This document shows positions 49,563-58,773 of a stretch of 64,000 nt of DNA, piece after piece (the first letter of the stretch is position 1; every line of letters begins with the position of its first letter). The DNA comes from Allosphingosinicella indica (lineage in GTDB: Bacteria; Pseudomonadota; Alphaproteobacteria; Sphingomonadales; Sphingomonadaceae): positions 310,001 through 374,000 of the forward strand of contig NZ_LT840185.1 of the NCBI RefSeq assembly GCF_900177405.1, read 5' to 3'. The notes under the pieces were generated by a model. It worked only from the letters and a program-made list of their open reading frames with translations. It did not search any database and had not been told where the DNA came from. Made by a program: the position numbers and the translations under genes.

Positions 49563-51173
49563 TTGATAGCAAGGCAGGGTATTTCGAGGGGCAATATCAA
49601 AATCTTGAAGTTTCCTGCGGTCGCGGGAGCCGTGTTTATGGTCTATGGCTGCGGCGGAGGCGGCGGCGCATCCGCACCACAACCCGCTCCTACCCCGGCG
49701 CTCGCAAACCTCCCGGTGACGCTTTCAACATCTTCGGCCAACGTCACCGTCGACGAAGGTCAAAGTCAGACCTTCGGCTTTACCGCGTCATATAGCGGGA
49801 CAAGCACCTCTCCGATTGTCGCCGATGTGCGAGTGGATGGTCAGCGCTACACGCTGAATGGCACGCCCACCGCCAGTGGAACCAGCTTCAACGTATCGCT
49901 CAAGACGGCGTCAATGTTGCCCGGCGGTACGAGCACGGGCAACGTTACCTTCCGCCTCTGCACCTCTGCCGATTGTTCTACGGTCTACCCCGGCTCGACG
50001 CAGACTTTTACGGTAAACCTGGACGTCCGGCTCAGGGACTGGGCGACCTTCCAACGCGACGCCGCGCACACCGGCTATGTCGCGGTCAATTACAATACCG
50101 CCGATTTCACTAGTGCGTGGAGTTTCGCCACCGGCCAAAATCAGCCGAGCGAGATTGCGGCGCGGCGTGGCAGTATTTTTGTCAATGTGCGGCAGGAAGA
50201 CGGCGTATTGTCTCGCGCGATCAATGCTGAGAATGGGACTGTGATTTGGTCCTACAATCTCGGCCGAAACGTTTATTTCGGTGGCCCTGCATACGGCAAT
50301 GGTCGCGTCGCCTCGCTGTCGATGAGCTCCTATTCGGATAGCATTCCGATACAGCTCATCACGGCGGACTCGGGCAGATCTCTGGGCGTCGTCACATATG
50401 CCAGCCAGGGTGGACAGGGCGGCGTGCCCACGTTCGTCGGTGATGATCTTTATTATCAGGCCGGCGAGTTTGGCAATGTGGTGTATGCGGCGAATACAGC
50501 ATTCAAAACACAGATTTGGCAGCGCGATACTTTCCAGCCAGGAGCGGAAGGATTCGTTTAAGGTGGTGAAAGTGTTGCAGTCGATGAGAATTACGTCTAT
50601 TTCTTCGGTGGCGGAAATTTGTTTTCACTTTCGCGCAGCACCGGGTCAATCACCCACAAAATTCGTAATCCTTATTTTTCCGATTTCGGTATAAGTTATC
50701 TAGCGCACTATCGTGGCTCTCCTATCTTGGACGAAAGCGGACGGATTTTCACCTTTTCGGACAATCGTTTTCCGGGCCAGCCGCTTCCACTACTTGCTTT
50801 CTCGCTATCGAAAACAGAGCCTTTGTGGCGGACGTCCAGAAACTATATCGGGCATCCGGCGCTCCGCGGAGACACAGTGTTCGCCAGTCGCGCGGACAGC
50901 GCCATCATCGATCTCATCAACACTGCCGATGGATCGGTGCGCGCTTCAATTGACATCGGCAACGGTCGCGGTCCGCTGATCAACAATGTGATCGTGACCG
51001 GTAGCCACCTCTTCGTTGCCAGCGAAACGGCCACTTATGCCGTGGATCTGCGGCAATCGACCTATCCTGTGGTGTGGTCGGCGCCCAAGGGCGGCGCGTT
51101 GGCTATTACGCCGGACAATGTCCTAACGATCTCGGCCAGCGACGGGATTGTCGCTTACCGCCTTGCGCCCTGA
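49563..51173 (+). pseudogene. PQQ-like beta-propeller lipoprotein, broken by in-frame TAA
   Basis: A lipoprotein signal (VFMVYGC, then a Gly run) is followed by an Ig-like region and repeated propeller blades (NAENGTVIWSYNLG, TADGSVRASIDIG, AITPDNVLTISASDG). The frame is interrupted by TAA at 50559-50561 (GFV-stop-GGES) and continues at once in the same frame to 51173, with no length change. A single base change, such as from TAT, would restore about 536 residues. Either a recent pseudogene or a sequencing error. Start is TTG at 49563 or 49605. Confidence 0.8.
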
Positions 51174-51296
51174 TCTCGTGGGTTTGATCCGAGGCGGAGG
51201 ACGCCTCTGATCGCGGTCCTTCCAAGCCCAATCAGCAATCTGCCGTTCAGTTTGATCGACTACATCCGTGGTCGAAATGAGAGCGAGGCCGTTTGC

Positions 51297-52409
51297 ATGT
51301 TGAAGGGGATGGTTTGGGCGGCGTTGCTAGCGGCGGCAGCAGTGCCCGCGATCGCGGCGGCGCCGGTGCGGGGGGCGGATTTCGGGGCGATTAAGGCGCG
51401 GCTTACCGCGGAATGCGCGGCGGATACTTTTTCCGGGATCGTACTGGTCCGCGCGGGCGGGCGCGACCTGTTCGAACATGTTTGCGGCAAGGCGGACATC
51501 ATCAACGGCATCGCCAACGCCCGCGAGACGCGATTCAAAATCTATTCGACGAGCAAGTTCATCACCGCGCTGACGGTGCTGAAGCTGGTCGAGGACGGGC
51601 GGATGCGGCTCGATGCGCCGGTGACCGACTATATCGCCGACGCGCCGGGCGAATGGCGCGGCGTCACCATCCGCATGCTGCTCAACCACACATCCGGGAT
51701 CGACGATCTCACCCTCCCCTTCATCTGGCATTTCCGCGCCGATCATCCCTCCGCGATGCGCGGGCTGCTGCCGGCGCTAACGGCGGAGCAGCGCGCGCTC
51801 AAGTCCGCGCCGGGGACCGCCTTCCGCTACAATAATTTCGGGTTCGAGCTGCTCGCCGACGCCGCGGCAAAGGCGGGCGGACAGCCTTTCCCCGCGCTCG
51901 TCGAGGCGCTCGTCTTCCAGCCCGCGGGCATGAAGAGCGCGAGCATCGAGGCGCCGCTGATCGAGGCCGGCCATCTGGTGCCGGTCAGCGCGGAGGGGCT
52001 GGCGAAGGGCTATAACGGCGATCCCGGCAAGCTGGACCAGGCGATAAACTGGGGCTTCGTCCAGCAGGGCGCCGGCGCCGTCCACGCCAGCGTCGACGAT
52101 TTTGTCGCGCTTGACGCAGCATTGAAGGCGGGCCGCATCCTCGGCCCGGCGATGCTGGCGGAGATGACCCGGGCGCCGGTCGATGCCGACGGAAAGACCG
52201 GTGGCCAGGCGTTCGGGCTGGGCGTGGTTGTGAACGTCGCGGATGGGGTGACGATGTACGGCCATACCGGCGGCACCAACGGCTATATCAGCGACTTCGA
52301 ACGCTATCCAGACGATGACGCGATGCTGATCGTCCTCACCAACCGCGGTAACATCCGCACCGCGTGGCTGCGCGAGGGCGTGGCGGCGGCGCTGAAGGGG
52401 GCGCGGTAA
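51297..52409 (+). CDS. serine hydrolase, beta-lactamase class C family
   Basis: A 370-residue exported protein (signal MLKGMVWAALLAAAAVPAIA). The active-site SxxK is Ser84-Thr-Ser-Lys87. The Tyr motif appears as YNN in FRYNNFGF, and the third box is HTGG in YGHTGGTNGY. This is the class C/EstB/DD-peptidase-like fold; most such proteins are esterases or peptidases and not true beta-lactamases. The ATG at 51297 starts the signal. Confidence 0.88.
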   Translation: MLKGMVWAALLAAAAVPAIAAAPVRGADFGAIKARLTAECAADTFSGIVLVRAGGRDLFEHVCGKADIINGIANARETRFKIYSTSKFITALTVLKLVEDGRMRLDAPVTDYIADAPGEWRGVTIRMLLNHTSGIDDLTLPFIWHFRADHPSAMRGLLPALTAEQRALKSAPGTAFRYNNFGFELLADAAAKAGGQPFPALVEALVFQPAGMKSASIEAPLIEAGHLVPVSAEGLAKGYNGDPGKLDQAINWGFVQQGAGAVHASVDDFVALDAALKAGRILGPAMLAEMTRAPVDADGKTGGQAFGLGVVVNVADGVTMYGHTGGTNGYISDFERYPDDDAMLIVLTNRGNIRTAWLREGVAAALKGAR

Positions 52410-52487
52410 TCGGCCTCCCGTCTCGGGAACCCTTTCCGGGGGCGGAACGTAATGGCTCCTAACCTATATTGGGGAGCATTTCCGCTT

Positions 52488-53063
52488 ATGACGATGAAGC
52501 GTATCGCCCTGCTCGGGCTTGCCGTTGCCGCGCTGCCGCTGGTCGCCTGCGAAGTCCGCAACGCCGACGAGACGGCCGCCGCCAATTCCGCCGCCACGGC
52601 CGCGGACGAAACTGCGTCCGCCGGCGGCGTCACGCGCGAGACCTTGAAATCGCCGGAGGAAATGCTGCCGCCCGTCCAGCAGATGCCCGCGCAAGCGGTG
52701 ATCCAGAGCCAGCCGGGGCCGGACGGCAGCCAGCTTGATCTGATCAAGGTTGCGGTGACCGGTGACGTGCTGACCGTAACCCTCCGCTGCTCGAGCATGG
52801 AGAAGATCAACACCGAAGCGTTCCGGCTCGACGACATCAGCGTGATCGACGACGCGACCGCGCAGCGGATCGGCATCCTCAAGGACAATGCGGGCAACTG
52901 GCTCGCCTCGCGGCCGTCCGGCAATTCGATCATGGCCGATTGCACGGTGAAACCGGGCGTCATCTGGGCCAAGTTCCCGGCACCGCCGCCGACCAGCCCG
53001 ACGGTGTCGATCAACCTCCCCGGCGTCGCGCCGTTCGACGGCGTGCCGGTGACGCGCGGATGA
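52488..53063 (+). CDS. lipoprotein of unknown function
   Basis: A 191-residue lipoprotein (ALPLVACEV). A low-complexity Ala/Thr segment follows, then a beta-rich region with two cysteines (LRCSSME, ADCTVK). It resembles sphingomonad proteins annotated only as hypothetical. An ATG at 52488 or 52494 is used, with GGGGAG upstream. A GGAAC at 52426 with CGTA 17 bases later is a near-match to an EcfG promoter. It is coupled to the OmpA gene (ATGA). Confidence 0.78.
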   Translation: MTMKRIALLGLAVAALPLVACEVRNADETAAANSAATAADETASAGGVTRETLKSPEEMLPPVQQMPAQAVIQSQPGPDGSQLDLIKVAVTGDVLTVTLRCSSMEKINTEAFRLDDISVIDDATAQRIGILKDNAGNWLASRPSGNSIMADCTVKPGVIWAKFPAPPPTSPTVSINLPGVAPFDGVPVTRG

Positions 53064-53704
53064 GGCGACTGGCGCGCCGCCCGCTGACGTTGCTGGGCGC
53101 GGTCTCGCTCGGCCCGACCTTGCTGCTCGCCGCCTGCTCGGGCGGCGCGCCCGCGGACCAGAGCGAGGCGGCTGCGAACGATCCGGCGCCTTCGGCGACC
53201 GGCGCGGTATCCGAGCCGACCGCGGGCGGCGGAGTCAGCGTCGCCACCACGGCAGGCGGGATGCGCGCCGAGGTGAGCAGCCTCACCGGATCGGTCAGCG
53301 GGCTCAACACCCGCATCACCGATATGGGCACGGTCATCGACCTGCCCGCCGACGCCTTGTTCGATTTCGACAAGGCCGAGCTCACGCCCGCCGCCGCTAC
53401 CGAGCTTGCGAAGGCCGCCGAACTGATCCGCGCCGGCCCGCCGGGCCCGATCCAGGTGATCGGCCACACCGACAGCAAGGGGGACGACGCCTACAACCAG
53501 AAGCTCTCCGAAGCGCGCGCGCGGACGGTGGCGGACTGGTTCGGCGGGCAGGTCGGCGTCCGCCAGCGCGCCTTCCAGGTCTCCGGCAAGGGCGAGAGCG
53601 CGCCGATCGCCGCCGACACCCGCCCCGACGGCTCTGACGACCCCGCCGCCCGCGCCAAAAACCGCCGCGTCGAGGTCGTCATTCCGAAAGGCCAAGGCGC
53701 CTAA
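53060..53704 (+). CDS. OmpA-like peptidoglycan-binding lipoprotein
   Basis: A 214-residue lipoprotein (LLLAACSGG). After a disordered Ala/Thr/Gly region the OmpA C-terminal domain spans about 95-210: DLPADALFDFDKAELTP, IQVIGHTDSKGDDAYNQKLS, and KNRRVEVVIP. It should anchor the outer membrane to peptidoglycan. It starts in the ATGA overlap with the previous lipoprotein. Its stop interlocks with YceI. Confidence 0.9.
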   Translation: MRRLARRPLTLLGAVSLGPTLLLAACSGGAPADQSEAAANDPAPSATGAVSEPTAGGGVSVATTAGGMRAEVSSLTGSVSGLNTRITDMGTVIDLPADALFDFDKAELTPAAATELAKAAELIRAGPPGPIQVIGHTDSKGDDAYNQKLSEARARTVADWFGGQVGVRQRAFQVSGKGESAPIAADTRPDGSDDPAARAKNRRVEVVIPKGQGA

Positions 53705-54324
53705 GCGGCCGGGTTGAACTCGCCGCTGATCTTGAGCTCGACCGCATCGCCGAGCGCCGGAGCGTATTGATCGATGCCGAATTCAGTGCGCTGGATGGTC
53801 GCGGTTGCCGAGAAACCGGCGACATATTGGCCGCTGACGGGCGACTTGCCGGCGCCGTTGTAGGTAACGGCGAGCGTCACCGGCCTGGTCACGCCGTGGA
53901 GGGTGAGGTTGCCGGTCACGTCTGCGCTGCGCTCGCCGGTAGGGCGGACGGCGGTGGAGACGAACCGCGTCTCCGGGAATTTGGCGGCGTCGAAGAAGTC
54001 GGCGCTCTTCAAGTGCGCGTCCAGCTTGTCATTGTGGGTGGCGACCGATGCGGTCTTCACCGTCACTTCCAGCGTGCTCGCGGCGGGGTTGGCGGGATCG
54101 AGCGACAGCTTAGCGTCGAAATCGGTGAACTCGCCATAGTATGTCGAGAAGCCGAGGTGGTTGATTCCCCAGACGATCTTCGCGTGGCTTTTGTCGAGCA
54201 CATAGGCGCCGGCCTGCACGTCGCGCGGCGCGGTGGCAGCAGGCGATGCGGGCGCGGCCTGCTGCCAGGCGATGGCGGCGGCGGGCATTGCGGCGAGAGC
54301 GAGGGCGAAGACGACGGCGCGCAT
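53701..54324 (-). CDS. YceI family periplasmic protein
   Basis: A 207-residue exported protein with a signal peptide (MRAVVFALALAAMPAAA). The YceI lipocalin-like barrel shows YVLDKSHAKIVWGINHLGFSTYYGEF, LDAHLKSADFFDAAKFPETRF, GNLTLHGVTRPVTL and RTEFGIDQYAPALGDAV. YceI proteins bind polyisoprenoids in the periplasm and often respond to pH or stress. Confidence 0.93.
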   Translation of the reverse strand: MRAVVFALALAAMPAAAIAWQQAAPASPAATAPRDVQAGAYVLDKSHAKIVWGINHLGFSTYYGEFTDFDAKLSLDPANPAASTLEVTVKTASVATHNDKLDAHLKSADFFDAAKFPETRFVSTAVRPTGERSADVTGNLTLHGVTRPVTLAVTYNGAGKSPVSGQYVAGFSATATIQRTEFGIDQYAPALGDAVELKISGEFNPAA

Positions 54325-54468
54325 GGCGATCCCCTGATCGGTGACGAGGATTGCAGACGTAGAGCGCGGCCCCGCACGCGCACAAGCCGCGCCGCACGCA
54401 CCCGCGCGTTGCCGATGCCGCAACGCTTCCGCGCTGCGCCCAAATCCCGTTTCGGTGCGGTAACTTGC

Positions 54469-54493
54469 GGAACGGCAGGCGGCTGCTCCCGTT
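54469..54493 (+). promoter_or_regulatory. EcfG (general stress) promoter
   Basis: GGAAC at 54469-54473 and CGTT at 54490-54493 are separated by 16 bases, an exact fit to the EcfG sigma consensus GGAAC-N16/17-CGTT of alphaproteobacteria. It lies 58 bases before the SWFGD gene, within the 226-base intergenic space that separates it from yceI; nothing else is visible there. Confidence 0.7.
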
Positions 54494-54550
54494 TTCCTTC
54501 TGAGAGCGGGGCCGCCCCCTGCCCCGCCCGACGCGAAGGAGACAAGCATC

Positions 54551-55255
54551 ATGGGCGACTATCGATATCGGGACGACATCCGAAGCGATTGGCGGGATGA
54601 CCGGGCGCGCGGCCAGCGCGACTATCGCAGCAATTACGCGGGCAGCTCCTCGATCTTCAGCGACGAGGATCTGGTGCGCGGCGGCAGCCTCTATGGCGGC
54701 GACGGCGGCTATGGCCGCGACGAGGACCGCGGCGGCTTTGCCCGCGCGGCAGATGAGGTGAAGAGCTGGTTCGGCGATGACGAGGCCGAACGCCGCCGCG
54801 AAGGCGACGCGCTGCGCCGCGACCGCGGGCCGGAGATGAGCTTCCGCGGCCAGAACCGCCCGCTCGGCCGCTCGCGCGGCCAATATTACGGCAGCGGCGA
54901 CTATTATGGCGGCACCGGCGGCGACTGGGGCGGCCAGCGCGAACCGTGGGGCGACGGCGACTATTATCGCGGCGCCGAACGCCAGCAGCAGCAGGGCTAT
55001 GGCGGCCAGCAGCAGGGCGGCGCACCGACCGACACCCATTACCGGAGCTGGCGCGACCGGCAGATCGCCGAGCTCGATCGGGACTATGACGAATATCAGA
55101 GAGAGCAGCGCCAGCAGTTCGGCAGCGATTTCGATAGCTGGCGCCGTAATCGGCAGATGAACCAGGGCAACAATGCCACCGGCGGCACCAGCCCGACCCC
55201 CGATGTCGCGACGAGCAGCGCCGAAACGCGCGGCCGCAACCGCACCAAATCCTGA
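54551..55255 (+). CDS. low-complexity SWFGD-domain protein
   Basis: A 234-residue hydrophilic protein. The motif SWFGDDEAERRR (about 72-83) marks the SWFGD family of sphingomonads. The rest is rich in Gly, Tyr, Arg, Asp and Gln, with QQQ runs, and is probably disordered. GAAGGAGA precedes the ATG. The EcfG promoter upstream and the PRC-barrel gene 24 bases downstream suggest a stress-protection role, as in desiccation proteins (inference). Confidence 0.82.
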   Translation: MGDYRYRDDIRSDWRDDRARGQRDYRSNYAGSSSIFSDEDLVRGGSLYGGDGGYGRDEDRGGFARAADEVKSWFGDDEAERRREGDALRRDRGPEMSFRGQNRPLGRSRGQYYGSGDYYGGTGGDWGGQREPWGDGDYYRGAERQQQQGYGGQQQGGAPTDTHYRSWRDRQIAELDRDYDEYQREQRQQFGSDFDSWRRNRQMNQGNNATGGTSPTPDVATSSAETRGRNRTKS

Positions 55256-55279
55256 ATCCCCAATCCAAGGAGACCTCCG

Positions 55280-55810
55280 ATGGCTATCTACGACCGTTAT
55301 GACGACGACGATCTGCGCACGCGCGACCGCAATTACCGCTACGGTCGCGAGCGCGGGATGTTCGGCCAGAGCAACCGCACGCGCTATCGCGAGCGTGACG
55401 ATGTCGAGCGCGGCTATATCCGCGACCGCGGCTATGGCAGCGACGAGACGCGGCGAGGGCTGCCGATCGAGGAGACGACGCGCCTCATCGCTTCCAACAA
55501 GGTTGAGGGCACGCGCATCTACGGAAGCGACGGGCGCCGCATCGGGCATGTCTACAATTTCATGGTCGATAAGCGCAGCGGCCAGGTCGAATATGCGGTG
55601 ATGGCCTATGGCGGCTTCCTCGGCATGGGCGAGCGCTATTATCCGCTGCCGTGGCGGACACTGAGCTACGACCGCGAAGCCGGCGGCTACGTCATCGACC
55701 TCACCGAGCGTGATCTCGAGAATGCGCCGAGCTTCACCCGCGACAGCGAGCCGCGCTTCGACCAGGCCTATGGCGAGCGTGTCCACGGCTGGTACGGACT
55801 CAACTACTAA
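55280..55810 (+). CDS. PRC-barrel domain protein
   Basis: A 176-residue protein with a Tyr/Arg/Asp-rich N-terminus (about 1-55, similar in composition to the SWFGD protein) followed by a PRC-barrel (LIASNKVEGTRIYGSDGRRIG, VEYAVMAYGGFLGMGERYYPLP, VIDLTERDLENAPSF). PRC-barrel proteins of this type are commonly induced with the general stress regulon. It is second in the EcfG-controlled operon and ends at a terminator. Confidence 0.9.
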   Translation: MAIYDRYDDDDLRTRDRNYRYGRERGMFGQSNRTRYRERDDVERGYIRDRGYGSDETRRGLPIEETTRLIASNKVEGTRIYGSDGRRIGHVYNFMVDKRSGQVEYAVMAYGGFLGMGERYYPLPWRTLSYDREAGGYVIDLTERDLENAPSFTRDSEPRFDQAYGERVHGWYGLNY

Positions 55811-55831
55811 GCTTCATCGGCTACGCGAGGG

Positions 55832-55861
55832 AACGGCCGTCCTTTCGGGGGCGGCCGTTTC
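55832..55861 (+). terminator. terminator after the PRC-barrel gene
   Basis: ACGGCCGTCC and GGGGGCGGCCGT form a GC-rich stem with a TTTC loop, followed by TTTCG, 22 bases after the stop. Confidence 0.65.
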
Positions 55862-55944
55862 GCGTTCATCCTGGCGCAAGGTCGGGGGTGGTTGGCGGGT
55901 TGCCGCCGGGCTAAGGGCCGCGGCGTGCGCTATCCGGGACTTGC

Positions 55945-58773
55945 ATGATCCTTTTCCTCCGCCGTTGCATCCTCGCCCTGCTGTTCGTCATCGCCGTTCC
56001 CGCGCAGGCCGCGGGCGACGGCACCTGGTTCTACCAGGGCAGCGACATCCCGCAGGACAAGGCGTGGACCTTCGGCACGCTCGACAACGGCCTGCGCTAT
56101 GCGGTGCGGCGCAACGCGCTGCCGGCGGGCCAGGTCTCGATCCGCGTCCGCATCGGCGCGGGATCGCTGCACGAGGCGGACGGCGAGCGCGGCTGGGCGC
56201 ATTTCGTCGAGCATATGCTGTTCCGCGGCACCGAGAATTTCCCCGATCGGCAGGCGCGCTACGTCTGGCAGAAGCTGGGCGCCAATTTCGGCAGCGACAG
56301 CAACGCGACGACCAGCGCTACGCAGACCGTCTACCAGCTCGATCTGCCGCACGCCGACAGGGCGAGCCTCGACACCAGCCTCAACGTCCTTTCCGAAATG
56401 ATGGACAAGGCGCGGTTCGACAGCGCCGCGATCGAGGGCGAGAAGCGCATCATCCTGCAGGAAAAGGCCCGCCGCCCCGAGCTTTCGACCAAGATGCAGG
56501 AGGCGAGCTGGCCGCTCTTCTACGCGGGCCTGTTGATGGCGGATCGCGATCCGATCGGCACCAACGCGACGCTTGCCGCCGCCAATCCGGCGGGGCTCAA
56601 GGCTTTTTACGATCGCTGGTATCGGCCGGATAACGCCACGGTGGTGATGGTCGGCGATGCCGATCCGGCGATGATGGAAGAGCTGATCGCCAAGCATTTC
56701 GGCACTTGGGCAGCCAGGGGTACAGCGGCACGCGACCCCGATTACGGCGCGATCGCCACTCCCGAGACGCGGATCGCGACGCTGGCTTATCCCGGCGCGC
56801 CGCACGTCATCTCGGCGACCTGGCTGCGCCCTTATCGCTGGCGCCCCGACACGATCGCCAGCGAGCGCGAGGATTTCGCCAAGTCGATCGCCTCGCGCAT
56901 CCTCAACCGGCGGCTGCAGGCCAAGTCGCGCGGCGATGCCGCCTTCCTCAACGCGGCGATCGGCCAGAGCGAGGCGACCAATGTCGCCGACATGACGATG
57001 CTGTCGGTCAGCGCCAAAGACGGCCGCTGGCGCGAGGCGCTGAACGAGGTGTTCGCGATCCTTCGCGACGCGACCGCGGCGCCGCCGAGCCAGGAGGAAA
57101 TCGCGCGCGAACTCAGCAACATCCGCACCAGCGCGACCGCCGCGATGGAGGGCGACGACACGGTGCGATCACCGCAACGCGCGCAGCAACTCATCGGCGC
57201 GCTCGACGACCGCAGCGTCGTGGCGAGCGCCAAGGAAGTGCTGGCATTGTTCGACGGCTTCGGCCGCGACATGACGCCCGCCGCGGTCGCCGCCGCCACC
57301 CGGTCGCTGTTCGACGGCGCCGGCCCGCGCATGGCGTTGCTGGCGCCCGAGGCGGTGAGCGAGACGGATGCCGAGGCGGCGCTTGCAGCGGCCGAGAAGA
57401 TTGCCCCGGCGACGCGGCAGGCGGAGCGCAAGATCAGCATGGACAATCTGCCGCCGATCGGCGCGCCGGGCCGCGAGGTCTCGCGCCGAACGATCGACGA
57501 TCTCGGCGTCACCATCGTCACCTTCGCCAACGGATCGACGCTGACCTTCAAGCAAAGCGATTTCGAAAAGGGATCGGTGCAGGTGCAGCTCCGCTTCGGC
57601 GGCGGGCTGACTGCGATCGATCCCAAGGCGCCGTCGCTCGGCTGGGCGGCGGGCGCGATCGCCTCTTCGGGCATGGCGGACCTCGATCTCGACGCGATGG
57701 AGCGGCTGCTGACCGGGCGGCGCATGGCGATGACTTTCGGGGTGGACGACGACGCCTTCATCCTCTCCGGCCAGACCAACGGCACCGACCTCGGCGATCA
57801 GCTCCGCCTCCTCGCCAGCAAGCTCGCCTTTCCGCGCTGGGACGCGCAGGTGTTCGGGCGGCTGCGCTCTGGCGCGCTCGAAAGCTACGAGCTGGCTTTT
57901 GCCTCCGCGACGGCGCGCGCGAGCCGCGAATTCGGCGGCGTATTGCGGCCGGCCGACAGCCGCTGGGCGCCGGTGGAGAAGCCCGCGGTGCAGGCGGCGG
58001 ACGCCAAGGCGTTCGAGGCGTTCTTCGCGCCGCTGACCGCGCGCGGGCCGGTGGAAGGCATCATCGTCGGCGACGTCGATCTCGAAACCGCGGTGCAGGC
58101 GTTCGCGCGCACCGTCGGCGCACTCCCGAGGCGGCCCGCGCCGGTGCTGCCCGCGGGGACGACGGCGGTCGCGCCGCCGCCGCCCTCGCCCGATCCCGCG
58201 CGCTTCACCCACAACGGCGCGCCGGATGAGGCCTATGCCGTGATCGGCTGGACGACGATGGGCGGGCTCGACCATCGCAAGGAGCGGCGTGCGCTCAGCA
58301 TGGCGGCGAACATGCTGCAGGTGCGGCTGTTCGACCGGCTTCGTGAGGAGGAGGGCGCGACCTACAGCCCCTCGGCCATCTCCAGCACGTCGGAGACCTT
58401 CCCGGGCTGGGGCGTCTTCTACACCGCCGCGGCGATCAAGCCGGAGAGCGCCGACGCCTTCTTCCGCATCGCGCGCGAAGTGGTGGCGGATCTCGCCGCC
58501 AAGCCGGCCGCGCCGGACGAATTCGCCCGCGTCCAGAATCCGATCCTGACCGGCATCGAGCGGCGCGAAAAGACCAATGCCTATTGGGTCGGCGTGCTGC
58601 AGGGCATCGGCGCGCACCCCGAGAAGATCGATTACGCGCGCAATTATCTCGCCGATTACAAGGCGATGACCGCCGAAGACGTCCGCGCCGCCGTCGCCCG
58701 ATACGTCGCCGACGCACCCGACTGGTCGATGCTGGTGGTTCCCGCTAGAAAAGCCGGCGGTGGCAACGAGTAG
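55945..58773 (+). CDS. M16 family zinc peptidase
   Basis: A 942-residue periplasmic protein with a signal peptide (ending VPAQA). The inverted zinc motif HFVEH gives His86, Glu89 and His90; the third ligand Glu is expected near EGEKRIILQEK. It has the two-half pitrilysin/insulinase organisation in one chain, with an inactive second half ending in the substrate-binding HNGAPDEAYAVIGWTT and RLREEEGATYSPS segments. The 3' end overlaps the histidine-kinase start by 14 bases. Confidence 0.92.
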   Translation: MILFLRRCILALLFVIAVPAQAAGDGTWFYQGSDIPQDKAWTFGTLDNGLRYAVRRNALPAGQVSIRVRIGAGSLHEADGERGWAHFVEHMLFRGTENFPDRQARYVWQKLGANFGSDSNATTSATQTVYQLDLPHADRASLDTSLNVLSEMMDKARFDSAAIEGEKRIILQEKARRPELSTKMQEASWPLFYAGLLMADRDPIGTNATLAAANPAGLKAFYDRWYRPDNATVVMVGDADPAMMEELIAKHFGTWAARGTAARDPDYGAIATPETRIATLAYPGAPHVISATWLRPYRWRPDTIASEREDFAKSIASRILNRRLQAKSRGDAAFLNAAIGQSEATNVADMTMLSVSAKDGRWREALNEVFAILRDATAAPPSQEEIARELSNIRTSATAAMEGDDTVRSPQRAQQLIGALDDRSVVASAKEVLALFDGFGRDMTPAAVAAATRSLFDGAGPRMALLAPEAVSETDAEAALAAAEKIAPATRQAERKISMDNLPPIGAPGREVSRRTIDDLGVTIVTFANGSTLTFKQSDFEKGSVQVQLRFGGGLTAIDPKAPSLGWAAGAIASSGMADLDLDAMERLLTGRRMAMTFGVDDDAFILSGQTNGTDLGDQLRLLASKLAFPRWDAQVFGRLRSGALESYELAFASATARASREFGGVLRPADSRWAPVEKPAVQAADAKAFEAFFAPLTARGPVEGIIVGDVDLETAVQAFARTVGALPRRPAPVLPAGTTAVAPPPPSPDPARFTHNGAPDEAYAVIGWTTMGGLDHRKERRALSMAANMLQVRLFDRLREEEGATYSPSAISSTSETFPGWGVFYTAAAIKPESADAFFRIAREVVADLAAKPAAPDEFARVQNPILTGIERREKTNAYWVGVLQGIGAHPEKIDYARNYLADYKAMTAEDVRAAVARYVADAPDWSMLVVPARKAGGGNE

